From an uncultured Dorea sp. (GTDB taxonomy: Bacteria; Bacillota; Clostridia; Lachnospirales; Lachnospiraceae), in contig CAMBRQ010000022.1 in NCBI GenBank assembly GCA_945870325.1, forward strand, positions 1 to 43,683: DNA of 43,683 bases, given 5' to 3'. This document shows positions 33,821 through 40,785 of the stretch, piece after piece. Every line of letters begins with the position of its first letter. The stretch's first letter is position 1. The position numbers were made by a program, and so were the translations under genes. The notes beneath the pieces were generated by a model. The model was not told where the DNA came from. It was given only the letters and a program-made list of their open reading frames with translations, and made no database searches.

Positions 33821-33882
33821 AATCTATACCTCTGCTTTTCTTTATATTCCTGTTCTAAATGTAAAAAAATAAATATAAAGAA

Positions 33883-33911
33883 ATTATAGTATCTTTCTAT
33901 GTAAATTGCAA
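33883..33911 (-). promoter_or_regulatory. Promoter of the carbamate-kinase-like gene
   Basis: On the minus strand TTGCAA (33906-33911), 17 bp, then perfect TATAAT (33883-33888), 63 bp before the ATG. Confidence 0.78.
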
Positions 33912-33947
33912 TGTCTGAATTCTGCTGGCTGCGGATTTCTCTGCTTT

Positions 33948-34871
33948 TTACAGATTCTTATTCATGAATGCAATGATGCCCGCCTCTACTTCATCTTTAA
34001 TCTTATTATAATTATGAATCTCATGTCGATATCCGGAGTACAACTTCGTCTCCACCTTGTGACCCGTATCATACAGCCAATTGCTAACTTCATACACGCC
34101 TTTTCCATACTGTCCGACCGGATCCTGGTCTCCGCCAATATTATAAATCGGCAACGCTGTCGGTACTTTTTCCGCCCAATTTGTACCAGTGATTACCTGG
34201 AACATCTGAACAAAGTAAAGCAGCGACTGATTCGTTGTCGGCTTAGTAAATGCATCGAACGGATCCAAAGCATGGTCTTTCTGCACATAAGGATCAGCAC
34301 AGATCCATTCATTTCCAATGCTGATCTCTCCGCATCGCTCACACATCCACCCCATCAACTGAACCGTGTAAGCAGGATCAGATTCCTTACCTTTTCCGTC
34401 TGCAATTGCCTGCTCCAGTGCTTTCTCAGACTCTTCCAGTCCTGGGAATACGCCAGATGTCCCGCACAAGGTGACTCCCGCAAGTTCATCCCCATATTTG
34501 CTGATATAATCCCTGGCAATGAAAGATCCCATACTGTGTCCAAAGATAAAATACGGAAGATTCGGATACTTCTCGCATACCAGTTCTTTTAACTTATGTT
34601 CATCCTCCATCATAGTATGACAGCCCTTATCGCCCCAATCGCCCCAGGTATCATTCTCAAGCGCTGTCTTGCCATGTCCGACATGGTCATCTGCCGCAAC
34701 GATGAATCCGGCATCCAAGAACTTCACGATCATATGCAGATATCTTCTTGAGTGTTCCCCGTATCCATGAATCACCTGCACAATTCCCTTCGGCTCTGCT
34801 GCCGGTACATAGATCCATCCATACACCTCATCCCGCTCATTAAATGACTGAAATTTCACTTCGTGTAACAT
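33948..34871 (-). CDS. Alpha/beta hydrolase, lysophospholipase/monoglyceride-lipase type
   Basis: A 307-residue serine hydrolase of the Hydrolase_4 family. The nucleophile elbow is GHSMGS, the oxyanion motif is IHGYGEHS near residue 40, the catalytic Asp lies in GGDQDPVG, and the His in GYRHEIHN. No signal peptide or membrane helix is seen, so it is cytoplasmic. The substrate is probably a monoacylglycerol, lysophospholipid or other ester (inference from family). An AGGAGG site is 8 nt from the ATG. Upstream lies a terminator-bearing leader (34925-35020) that may attenuate expression. Confidence 0.88.
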   Translation of the reverse strand: MLHEVKFQSFNERDEVYGWIYVPAAEPKGIVQVIHGYGEHSRRYLHMIVKFLDAGFIVAADDHVGHGKTALENDTWGDWGDKGCHTMMEDEHKLKELVCEKYPNLPYFIFGHSMGSFIARDYISKYGDELAGVTLCGTSGVFPGLEESEKALEQAIADGKGKESDPAYTVQLMGWMCERCGEISIGNEWICADPYVQKDHALDPFDAFTKPTTNQSLLYFVQMFQVITGTNWAEKVPTALPIYNIGGDQDPVGQYGKGVYEVSNWLYDTGHKVETKLYSGYRHEIHNYNKIKDEVEAGIIAFMNKNL

Positions 34872-34924
34872 GTAACATACCTCCTAATCTTTCTGTCCAT
34901 CTGACAGCATTATATATTTTCCGT

Positions 34925-34975
34925 AAACAAAAAGCAGAGAAATAATACAGCCATATGCTGTATAATCACTCTGCT
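34925..34975 (-). terminator. Terminator in the leader before the hydrolase gene
   Basis: On the minus strand AGCAGAG/CTCTGCT (34969-34975, 34933-34939) encloses ATACAGC/GCTGTAT, and is followed by TTTTTGTTT. It lies downstream of a good promoter and upstream of the hydrolase start. Confidence 0.75.
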
Positions 34976-34991
34976 CCACGTCTCATTTATT

Positions 34992-35020
34992 ATTTTAACA
35001 TACAATAATAATTCCAGCAA
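34992..35020 (-). promoter_or_regulatory. Promoter about 60 bp before the leader terminator
   Basis: On the minus strand TTGCTG (35015-35020), 17 bp, TAAAAT (34992-34997). A transcript from here meets the 34925-34975 terminator after about 60 nt, giving a short RNA or an attenuated leader. Confidence 0.55.
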
Positions 35021-35102
35021 TAATTTTTCAAAAAACTAAACATTTTTCTTGAAATAGTATAAAACAGATCCATAGATGTATACATCCTCTATCTGCACAA
35101 GA

Positions 35103-35128
35103 AGCCTAACTCCCATCGAGTTAGGCTT
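35103..35128. terminator. Terminator after tRNA-Pro(GGG)
   Basis: Perfect 10-bp stem AGCCTAACTC/GAGTTAGGCT with a 5-nt loop, 8 bp past the tRNA 3' end; the T-tail is better on the plus strand (TTTCTTTAAT) than on the minus strand (TCTTG). Confidence 0.75.
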
Positions 35129-35135
35129 TCTTTAA

Positions 35136-35210
35136 TCGGGGTAACAGGATTCGAACCTGCGACCTCACGGCCCCCAGCCGTGCGCTCTAACCAAACTGAG
35201 CCATACCCCG
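35136..35210 (-). tRNA. tRNA-Pro (anticodon GGG)
   Basis: Read on the minus strand: acceptor CGGGGTA/TACCCCG, anticodon stem CACGG/CCGTG with loop CTGGGGG (anticodon GGG), T-loop TTCGAAT, discriminator A. CCA is not encoded. Its own promoter is at 35219-35247. Confidence 0.96.
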
Positions 35211-35218
35211 ATAGACAT

Positions 35219-35247
35219 ATTCTAGCGAATTATGTCCGATAATGCAA
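35219..35247 (-). promoter_or_regulatory. tRNA-Pro(GGG) promoter
   Basis: On the minus strand TTGCAT (35242-35247), 17 bp, TAGAAT (35219-35224), 8 bp before the tRNA. Confidence 0.75.
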
Positions 35248-35266
35248 GTATTATTTCTGATAGCCG

Positions 35267-36223
35267 TTATTTCTTATAGCCCGTTGTAAAATCAACAATA
35301 TTCCTTAGAGGTCTGTCATTCAGATAGGCAGACAAATTCTCCGCAGAGATATCCACTACTCTCTCAAATGTCTCTGGCAGATGATACTGTCCCGAGATAT
35401 GCGGTGTTATCATCACATTGGCAAGGCTCCAAAGCGGATGCTCCGACGGCAGTGGCTCTGGCTCGGTCACATCTATACCTGCTGCCGCTATCTGATGCCC
35501 ACCGAGAACTTCATATAACACATCCGCATCCACCGCATTCCCTCTTCCGCCATTTAAGAAGAGGGCATTCTTCTTCATCAGCGCAAAACGTTCTTTCGTA
35601 TATATATGATAGGTCGCCTTAGTTCCAGGCAAGAATGATACGATCACATCAGCCCTTGGCAGCACTTCGTCCAACTGATCTGTTGTGTATAACTCATCAA
35701 CACCTTCCGGGCATTCACTTATCCTACGCTTAACACCAATCGTATAAGCACCCAAAGCCTTTGCCATACGCGCAAAATGAAGTCCGATATCTCCCAATCC
35801 AACGACCAATACGGTCGCATCCGTAATGGAGCAAACCGTCCCTTCATCCGTCCACTGGGCTTTTGCCTGGGCATCACGATACAGATGCAGTTTCTTCTGC
35901 AGCATGAACATCATGGCAAACATATGCTCCGCAACCGCCTTACTGTAAGCACCCGTTGCATTCGTCAGAATTGTCTTATCACTTAATATTCCCGGCTTAA
36001 TATACTGATCCGCTCCCGCAGAATTAAGCTGCAGGAGTTCCAGTCTATCCGAAGCCCCAATCTTTGCTGCTGGAGCATTCCCTATGATAATCTCTGCTTC
36101 GGCAATCATATCTTCTGTTACTTCCTTCACCGGTGAATATGTAAATATACATCCTTCTCCGGCTTTCTCCAGTTTCTCTTTATGTCTTTCCTGTACCGGC
36201 AGTACCACCAGAACTCTCTTCAT
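35267..36223 (-). CDS. D-2-hydroxyacid dehydrogenase
   Basis: Second member of the D-isomer-specific 2-hydroxyacid dehydrogenase family in this window, 318 residues. Nucleotide-binding motif VVGLGDIGLHFA; LNGGRGNAVD carries the catalytic region, DVTEPEPLPSEHPLW the Glu, and ITPHISGQYH the catalytic His. The short N-terminal half and GGRGNAVD variant place it in the phosphoglycerate/2-hydroxyacid branch rather than lactate dehydrogenase, but the substrate is not predictable. The tRNA-Pro promoter lies within 55 bp of its stop. It appears to be a single gene. Confidence 0.87.
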   Translation of the reverse strand: MKRVLVVLPVQERHKEKLEKAGEGCIFTYSPVKEVTEDMIAEAEIIIGNAPAAKIGASDRLELLQLNSAGADQYIKPGILSDKTILTNATGAYSKAVAEHMFAMMFMLQKKLHLYRDAQAKAQWTDEGTVCSITDATVLVVGLGDIGLHFARMAKALGAYTIGVKRRISECPEGVDELYTTDQLDEVLPRADVIVSFLPGTKATYHIYTKERFALMKKNALFLNGGRGNAVDADVLYEVLGGHQIAAAGIDVTEPEPLPSEHPLWSLANVMITPHISGQYHLPETFERVVDISAENLSAYLNDRPLRNIVDFTTGYKK

Positions 36224-36327
36224 AATATTGTATCCTTTCCGTTATCTGCACTATTTTCTCTGATTTTTATATTGTAACATCTCACAAAGCATTTGTCATT
36301 CACCTTCTGCTTCTTTTGTGCTTCTGT

Positions 36328-36357
36328 TACGATTTCTGACGGTACGATTCCTGACGA
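36328..36357 (+). repeat. 15-bp tandem direct repeat upstream of dapB
   Basis: TACGATTTCTGACGG (36328-36342) and TACGATTCCTGACGA (36343-36357), 13 of 15 identical, ending 32 bp before the dapB -10 element. It could be a direct-repeat operator; this is only a position-based guess. Confidence 0.45.
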
Positions 36358-36388
36358 TAATGATTTCCCCCATTTTCCTTATATTCTG

Positions 36389-36397
36389 TGGTACAAT
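36389..36397 (+). promoter_or_regulatory. Extended -10 promoter of dapB
   Basis: TG at 36389-36390, one base, then TACAAT (36392-36397); no clear -35 box. The dapB ATG is 43 bp downstream. Confidence 0.5.
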
Positions 36398-36439
36398 ATA
36401 CCATAAGATAGATTATTGTATGCGAAAGGAGTTCACATT

Positions 36440-37237
36440 ATGAAAGTAATTGTTGTAGGTCCAAGGGGCAAGATGGGCAAATTAATCACACAAGTTGCCG
36501 CATCTCGCAAGGATATGGAATTAGTTGCCGGTATCGGTCCCAAAGGACGCGATTATATCGGGAAAGATCTTGGCGCCATCGCGATGACCGGATATGAACT
36601 TGGCGTGCCTGTAACGGATGATCTTGAGAGCGTCATTGATAATTGCGACGTGATTATCGACTTCTCTACCAAAGAGATGGCAATGGAAGTTCTGGATCTT
36701 GCCATTGCTCATAAAAAGGCTTTGGTATGCGGAACCACAGGATTTAGTCCTGAAGAGATGCAAAGATTCACCGATGCCGCACAAGAGATTCCTATGCTTT
36801 ATGCTGCCAACACTTCCAAACTTGTCAATATTATGAACAAACTGCTGGAACTAGTAACCACTACATTAAAGGATGAGATTGACATTGAGATTCTGGAAAT
36901 GCATGACCAGTGGAAGAAAGATGCACCTAGCGGTACCTCAAAAGAGATGGGTGAGATTATGGCTCATGCCCTTGGCAAAGAGTTAAAAGATATCGCAGTA
37001 TACGGACGTGAAGGAGCATCTCCGAGAGAACCCGGAACCATTGGCTATCACTCTCTTCGTGCCGGCAATATTCCAAGCAGCCACACCGTATTCTTCGGTG
37101 GTATGGGCGAACGCCTGGAGATTACCCATCACTCTTATAACTGGGAATGTTTCGCAAGGGGCGCCTGTGACTGTGCAGCATATCTTGCAGATAAGGAACC
37201 TGGATTCTACACAATTAAAGACGTATTGAACCTATAA
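36440..37237 (+). CDS. dapB: 4-hydroxy-tetrahydrodipicolinate reductase
   Basis: NAD(P)H-dependent reductase in lysine and diaminopimelate synthesis. N-terminal nucleotide-binding motif VVGPRGKMGK, CGTTGFS, and the substrate motif KKDAPSGT (159-166). The usual His-His pair of the catalytic segment reads His155-Asp156 here (EMHDQWKKDAPSGT); the first, catalytic His is kept. The frame extends 8 codons further upstream, but AAAGGAG lies just before the ATG at 36440, so I use 265 residues, the normal length. It is followed by ybjQ after 27 nt. The dapA gene is not adjacent. Confidence 0.93.
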   Translation: MKVIVVGPRGKMGKLITQVAASRKDMELVAGIGPKGRDYIGKDLGAIAMTGYELGVPVTDDLESVIDNCDVIIDFSTKEMAMEVLDLAIAHKKALVCGTTGFSPEEMQRFTDAAQEIPMLYAANTSKLVNIMNKLLELVTTTLKDEIDIEILEMHDQWKKDAPSGTSKEMGEIMAHALGKELKDIAVYGREGASPREPGTIGYHSLRAGNIPSSHTVFFGGMGERLEITHHSYNWECFARGACDCAAYLADKEPGFYTIKDVLNL

Positions 37238-37264
37238 CGAAAAAGACAGAAAAGGAGATTCTCT

Positions 37265-37579
37265 ATGATATTAGTAAATACTGATTACATTACCGGAAGA
37301 AAATTCGAGATGATCGGACTTGTACGTGGAACAATGATTCAGTCCGTTCATTTAGGGAAAGACATCATGAACAGTTTCAAGACACTGGTAGGCGGCGAAC
37401 TTACTTCTTACACCGAGATGATGAATGAAGCAAGGGCAATTGCAACAAAGCGTATGGCTGAAGATGCGGCGGCTATGGGAGCCGACGCAGTTGTAAATAT
37501 CCGCTATGCCTCCAGTGCTATCATGCAGGGGGCTGCTGAGATTCTGGCGTATGGAACCGCTGTCAAATTCATAGACTAG
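37265..37579 (+). CDS. YbjQ-family (DUF74) protein
   Basis: A 104-residue cytoplasmic protein of the YbjQ/DUF74 family, small pentamer-forming proteins of unknown function. Typical pieces are a first strand MILVNTDYITG, GLVRGTMIQS, a central helix with MNEARAIATKRMAEDAAAMG, and ADAVVNIRYASS. An AAAGGAG site precedes the ATG. It is probably co-transcribed with dapB (27-nt gap). A heavy-metal role has been proposed for the family but is not shown. Confidence 0.9.
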   Translation: MILVNTDYITGRKFEMIGLVRGTMIQSVHLGKDIMNSFKTLVGGELTSYTEMMNEARAIATKRMAEDAAAMGADAVVNIRYASSAIMQGAAEILAYGTAVKFID

Positions 37580-37661
37580 TAAAACGTGCGCCTTGCTAAT
37601 GCACCATGCCTGTTATCAGTAATACCCACATGGGAACAAAATTTCCTATGATATAAGATAT

Positions 37662-37712
37662 AAAAAAATCCGGTGAGACATACCGATTACTGTCAATATG
37701 CCTCGCCGGATT
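37662..37712. terminator. Terminator between ybjQ and the nucleotidyltransferase gene
   Basis: Arms AATCCGGTGAG (37667-37677) and CTCGCCGGATT (37702-37712) pair fully with one G-U. On the minus strand it is followed by TTTTTTT, so it serves mainly the minus-strand gene, and is also suitably placed for the dapB-ybjQ transcript. Confidence 0.82.
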
Positions 37713-37715
37713 ATC

Positions 37716-38312
37716 TTATTCGCTCTTTATCAGATTAATATCTTTTTCATCCATTCTCATCTTCTCCAGGCGACCAATCCGCTCATCCAGATGATTCTCC
37801 GTCAGATACTGGTACACGCTCTTTGGAACCATATGCGCCCACTCCTGATTTGTCGCAATACAACTGCGAATCCAGGAACCGGTAATACCTTTATCCTTCA
37901 ATGGCTTCTTTAAGAGAATCTCCACATCCAGCCCAAGGCTTTTCAGCATCTTGTATTTCTCTTCATCCCATTCATCATAGATCCGCATAAAATGCGTCCC
38001 GTCTTTGGGCACATATTGCTGGATATATTCCGGGTAGTTAATAGGAAACGGAATGATATCATACGCTGATTCCGGGATCTTGAATTCCTGCATGGCTCCG
38101 CGAATCATCTCATAACGCTCAAAATAGGATAACGGATTCGCTGACCTTGCTGAACGATTGATATCATGGATAGAATCCCTAGTGTGCAGACTGTCCGGAT
38201 TCGTAATCCCTATATATAATCTATTGCACCGCATCTTGGCCGCCAGTATATACTCCATATGTTTTAAATGGAATACCTGAAACCTTCCATGTACGATTCC
38301 TGTTTCTATCAT
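37716..38312 (-). CDS. Nicotinamide-nucleotide adenylyltransferase-like protein
   Basis: Nucleotidyltransferase of the cytidylyltransferase-like HIGH superfamily, most like archaeal-type NadM (NMN + ATP to NAD). The N-terminal motif is GRFQVFHLKH (residues 9-18), where HxGH is usual, so the Gly is replaced by Lys; the C-terminal ISGTxIR-type motif appears as TGSWIRS near residue 153. The first in-frame ATG (38318) is only 2 nt from the GGGGAG site, while the ATG at 38312 is 8 nt from it, so I use 198 residues. Other HIGH-fold activities remain possible. Promoter at 38408-38437. Confidence 0.8.
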   Translation of the reverse strand: MIETGIVHGRFQVFHLKHMEYILAAKMRCNRLYIGITNPDSLHTRDSIHDINRSARSANPLSYFERYEMIRGAMQEFKIPESAYDIIPFPINYPEYIQQYVPKDGTHFMRIYDEWDEEKYKMLKSLGLDVEILLKKPLKDKGITGSWIRSCIATNQEWAHMVPKSVYQYLTENHLDERIGRLEKMRMDEKDINLIKSE

Positions 38313-38407
38313 ATGCATCTCTCCCCATTCCGAAAGGCAACAGACCTCTCATTTTTATCCTTACTAATTATGCAGCGTATAGTTAATCTCGTCTTTGCTA
38401 CACTTTT

Positions 38408-38437
38408 AGTATACTCTGATATATGAGATGAATGCAA
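38408..38437 (-). promoter_or_regulatory. Promoter of the nucleotidyltransferase gene
   Basis: On the minus strand TTGCAT (38432-38437), 18 bp, TATACT (38408-38413), about 95 bp before the start codon. Confidence 0.65.
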
Positions 38438-38524
38438 GAATCTACTGCTTATTTCTGTTAAAAGTCCTTTGAATTAATATTTCCACAGTAAACTCTCTTC
38501 ATTTTCCACAATAGTAGTATTCCT

Positions 38525-38941
38525 TTATAACGTGACAGCAATTGACATCCCCAGACACAGAAACGGTCCAAATGCAAACCTTGACTTTCGCTCCATCTTC
38601 CCCTTCACCAGCATCCAGATACAATAAATTCCGGCAGCCATTATCGCCACAACAAAAGCCAAAGCAATCTTCCTATATCCCAGGAACAATCCACAAGCCG
38701 CCATTAACTTGATATCGCCGCCTCCGAATCCTCCCGGCACAATCAATGTAATTATGAACATCGGCAGACTGATACATAGCATTCCTATTCCTCTCGCCCA
38801 CAGACTAATCTCAGGGAAAAGCGGAATTGACAGTGCTCCAAGCAATGCTACTGCAGCCACCAGACAATTAGGGACCTTCATCGCATTCATATCTACAAAA
38901 GCCACAATCGCCAGCAGCACAAGAAATAGATACATAAGCAT
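38525..38941 (-). CDS. A24-family prepilin peptidase (TadV/CpaA size)
   Basis: Membrane aspartyl peptidase that cleaves prepilin leader peptides. The 138-residue protein is almost all membrane helices and retains both catalytic aspartates, D17 in FVDMNAMKVPN and D76 in GGGDIKLMAA. The small size, without the N-terminal methylase domain, is that of TadV/CpaA peptidases of Flp pilus systems. No other pilus gene is in the window, so its substrate is unknown. A GGGGG site precedes the ATG. It lies 64 bp downstream of the truncated DUF21 gene and is probably read from that gene's promoter at 39493-39521. Confidence 0.88.
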   Translation of the reverse strand: MLMYLFLVLLAIVAFVDMNAMKVPNCLVAAVALLGALSIPLFPEISLWARGIGMLCISLPMFIITLIVPGGFGGGDIKLMAACGLFLGYRKIALAFVVAIMAAGIYCIWMLVKGKMERKSRFAFGPFLCLGMSIAVTL

Positions 38942-39005
38942 AGATGATTACCCCCTATCAATGACTCCTGACCAACTATTTCGCTTGTTATTTGCCAACT
39001 ATCTG

Positions 39006-39230
39006 TTATTCCTTATTATCAACACGCACTTCCGCTTCCACAATAACATGATTCTCCACGAATCTTGCCGGCTGCTCTGTAAGCGCCGACAGTTTCACCG
39101 CTCTTTTATCTCCATCCGATGCCAGCATTCTAAGTTTTGTCTCATTCATAGATATTACCGCAATCTCCGCACTGGCAAATGTTGCATTCAAAAATATTAA
39201 TACTACCTGTAATATAATAGTTCCTATCAT
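39006..39230 (-). pseudogene. Truncated DUF21/CorC-HlyC-type membrane protein
   Basis: The first ~56 codons read as the N-terminus of a DUF21 'hemolysin'/CorC-type protein: a first membrane helix (MIGTIILQVVLIFLNATFASAEIAV in outline, about 2-25), then MNETKLRMLASDGDKRAVKL and TEQPARF. Normal family members continue for some 350 more residues with further helices, CBS domains and a CorC_HlyC domain. Here the frame leaves the family after ARF and stops 17 codons later. A loss of most of the gene by deletion is the simplest reading. It keeps an AAGGAG ribosome site, a strong promoter and a structured leader. A functional micro-membrane protein cannot be excluded. Confidence 0.78.
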
Positions 39231-39280
39231 CTTTCTTCTCCTTCAATCAGTCTAATCATCATCAATCATTGCATACAGTT

Positions 39281-39459
39281 ATGTTATGAATTCACCTACA
39301 GAAACTGCCATCAGCAATTCCTTCCGGATATTTAACAACAAAAAGGCATAGTCTATATTCTCTGCCAAACATAGACTACACCTCTATCTATTCATAACAT
39401 TACATGGAGAAATAAGAATACCGCCCTTCGTACCCGCTTCCGAACCGTCTTCCATGTAA
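39281..39459 (-). other. Structured leader RNA of the DUF21 fragment
   Basis: Between the promoter at 39493-39521 and the ATG at 39230 lie: stem P1 TTACATGGA/TCCATGTAA (39451-39459, 39400-39408) enclosing a 42-nt purine-rich loop; the 39340-39382 terminator; and an 11-bp pair ATGTTATGAAT/ATTCATAACAT (39390-39400 with 39281-39291) that encloses the terminator. P1 and this last pairing meet at base 39400. I could not match it to a riboswitch class. The remaining sequence up to 39663 holds only the aldo/keto reductase promoter. Confidence 0.55.
39340..39382 (-). terminator. Terminator in the DUF21 leader
   Basis: On the minus strand GGTGTAGTCTAT pairs with ATAGACTATGCC (12 bp, two G-U) across a 14-nt loop, followed by TTTTTGTTG. 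It lies between promoter and start codon, so it is an attenuator candidate. Confidence 0.78.
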
Positions 39460-39492
39460 GTAATCACACTCCCTTTATATATATTGAAAAAT

Positions 39493-39521
39493 AAGATATC
39501 ATAAAATAATTCCTGTGTCAA
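39493..39521 (-). promoter_or_regulatory. Strong promoter of the DUF21 fragment leader
   Basis: On the minus strand consensus TTGACA (39516-39521), 17 bp, TATCTT (39493-39498). Confidence 0.75.
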
Positions 39522-39579
39522 CCACCTACTCTGAATCCTCTACCTCAAGGGAAATATAGAACATATCACCGGAAACATA

Positions 39580-39609
39580 TTGACAAGATTTCCAGACAGG
39601 CGATATGAT
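39580..39609 (+). promoter_or_regulatory. Promoter of the aldo/keto reductase gene
   Basis: Consensus TTGACA (39580-39585), 18 bp, TATGAT (39604-39609); the ATG is 54 bp downstream behind an AGGAGG site. Confidence 0.75.
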
Positions 39610-39663
39610 TAATATCAATTATTCTTACAGGAAATATCTACAATATATTAGGAGGGCAACACT

Positions 39664-40653
39664 ATGTATCAAGCAAATCAAAGCCGATATGAATCTATGA
39701 CATATAACCGCTGTGGAAAAAGCGGCTTAAAACTTCCCGCCGTATCTCTTGGTTTCTGGCATAACTTTGGAGATACTTCTGCTTACGGTAACATGGAAAA
39801 ACTTTGCTTTACTGCTTTCGACCACGGCATCACCCATTTTGATCTGGCAAATAACTACGGTCCAGAGCCGGGAAGTGCCGAAAAGAATCTTGGACGAATT
39901 CTACGAGAGAATTTTACACCATACAGAGATGAACTGGTCATCAGCACCAAAGCCGGATACGATATGTGGGAAGGTCCTTATGGTGATTGGGGAAGCAGAA
40001 AATATCTTCTGGCAAGCCTTGACCAGAGTTTGAAACGTCTGGGGCTTGATTATGTAGACATCTTCTACCATCACCGCATGGATCCAGACACGCCATTGGA
40101 AGAGACTATGGGTGCTCTGAATCAGGCAGTTGTAAGCGGCAAAGCTCTTTATGTCGGTCTGTCCAACTACAATGGACCTACACTGGAAAAAGCATGTAAG
40201 ATTTTGGATGATCTAAATTGCCCATTCATCATTAATCAGAATTCCTACAATATCTTTAACCGTACGATTGAAGAAAATGGATTGAAAGAGACTTCATATA
40301 GATTGGGCAAGGGTATCATCTCCTTTAGCCCACTGGCACAGGGAATGCTTACAGACCGTTATCTTAACGGCATTCCTCAGGACAGCCGTATTATGACAGA
40401 CGGGCGCTTCCTGAAAGCCGGTCAACTTACTCCGGAGCGACTGCATTCTATTCAGGAATTGAATAACCTTGCAAAAGAACGTGGAGAGACATTGGCTCAG
40501 ATGGCATTAAAATGGGTACTGAAAGACGATATGGTAACCAGCGTATTAATCGGTGCATCCAAGCCGGAACAAATACTTGATAATATCAAGGCTTCGGAAA
40601 ATATCAGATTTACAGAAGAAGAACTTAAGAAGATAGACGCTTTGTCTTTGTAA
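39664..40653 (+). CDS. Aldo/keto reductase, YghZ/Kv-beta-like
   Basis: NADPH-dependent carbonyl reductase, 329 residues, of the AKR14/YghZ type (L-glyceraldehyde 3-phosphate reductase, related to Kv-beta subunits). Seen motifs: the catalytic tetrad Asp and Tyr in HFDLANNYGPEPGSAE, Lys in ISTKAGYDMWEGPYGDWGS, His in YHHRMDPDTPLEE, and the C-terminal coenzyme-binding SVLIGASKPEQILDN. The WEGPYGDWGSRKYL segment is characteristic of this branch. It is a single-gene unit with its own promoter, ending at the 40709-40745 hairpin. The natural substrate is probably a small aldehyde (inference). Confidence 0.92.
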   Translation: MYQANQSRYESMTYNRCGKSGLKLPAVSLGFWHNFGDTSAYGNMEKLCFTAFDHGITHFDLANNYGPEPGSAEKNLGRILRENFTPYRDELVISTKAGYDMWEGPYGDWGSRKYLLASLDQSLKRLGLDYVDIFYHHRMDPDTPLEETMGALNQAVVSGKALYVGLSNYNGPTLEKACKILDDLNCPFIINQNSYNIFNRTIEENGLKETSYRLGKGIISFSPLAQGMLTDRYLNGIPQDSRIMTDGRFLKAGQLTPERLHSIQELNNLAKERGETLAQMALKWVLKDDMVTSVLIGASKPEQILDNIKASENIRFTEEELKKIDALSL

Positions 40654-40708
40654 TACCTACAGAATCAGCCACCGACAGTTCCCTCCGGATGCTTTGGCAA
40701 CCTCAAAA

Positions 40709-40745
40709 GGCAATGATACGGATGAGTCATATCCATATCATTGCC
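40709..40745. terminator. Bidirectional terminator between convergent genes
   Basis: 10-bp stem GGCAATGATA/TATCATTGCC with an inner GGAT/ATCC; followed by TTCTTACT (plus) or TTTTGA (minus). It separates the aldo/keto reductase from modC. Confidence 0.75.
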
Positions 40746-40785
40746 TTCTTACTATACTCTAAAGTCTATTGAGAATTTTTCATAT

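Noticed and set aside
39340..39459. M-box or yybP-ykoY riboswitch
   Set aside because: Conserved cores of these classes were not found by eye; left as an unassigned leader pending an Rfam scan.
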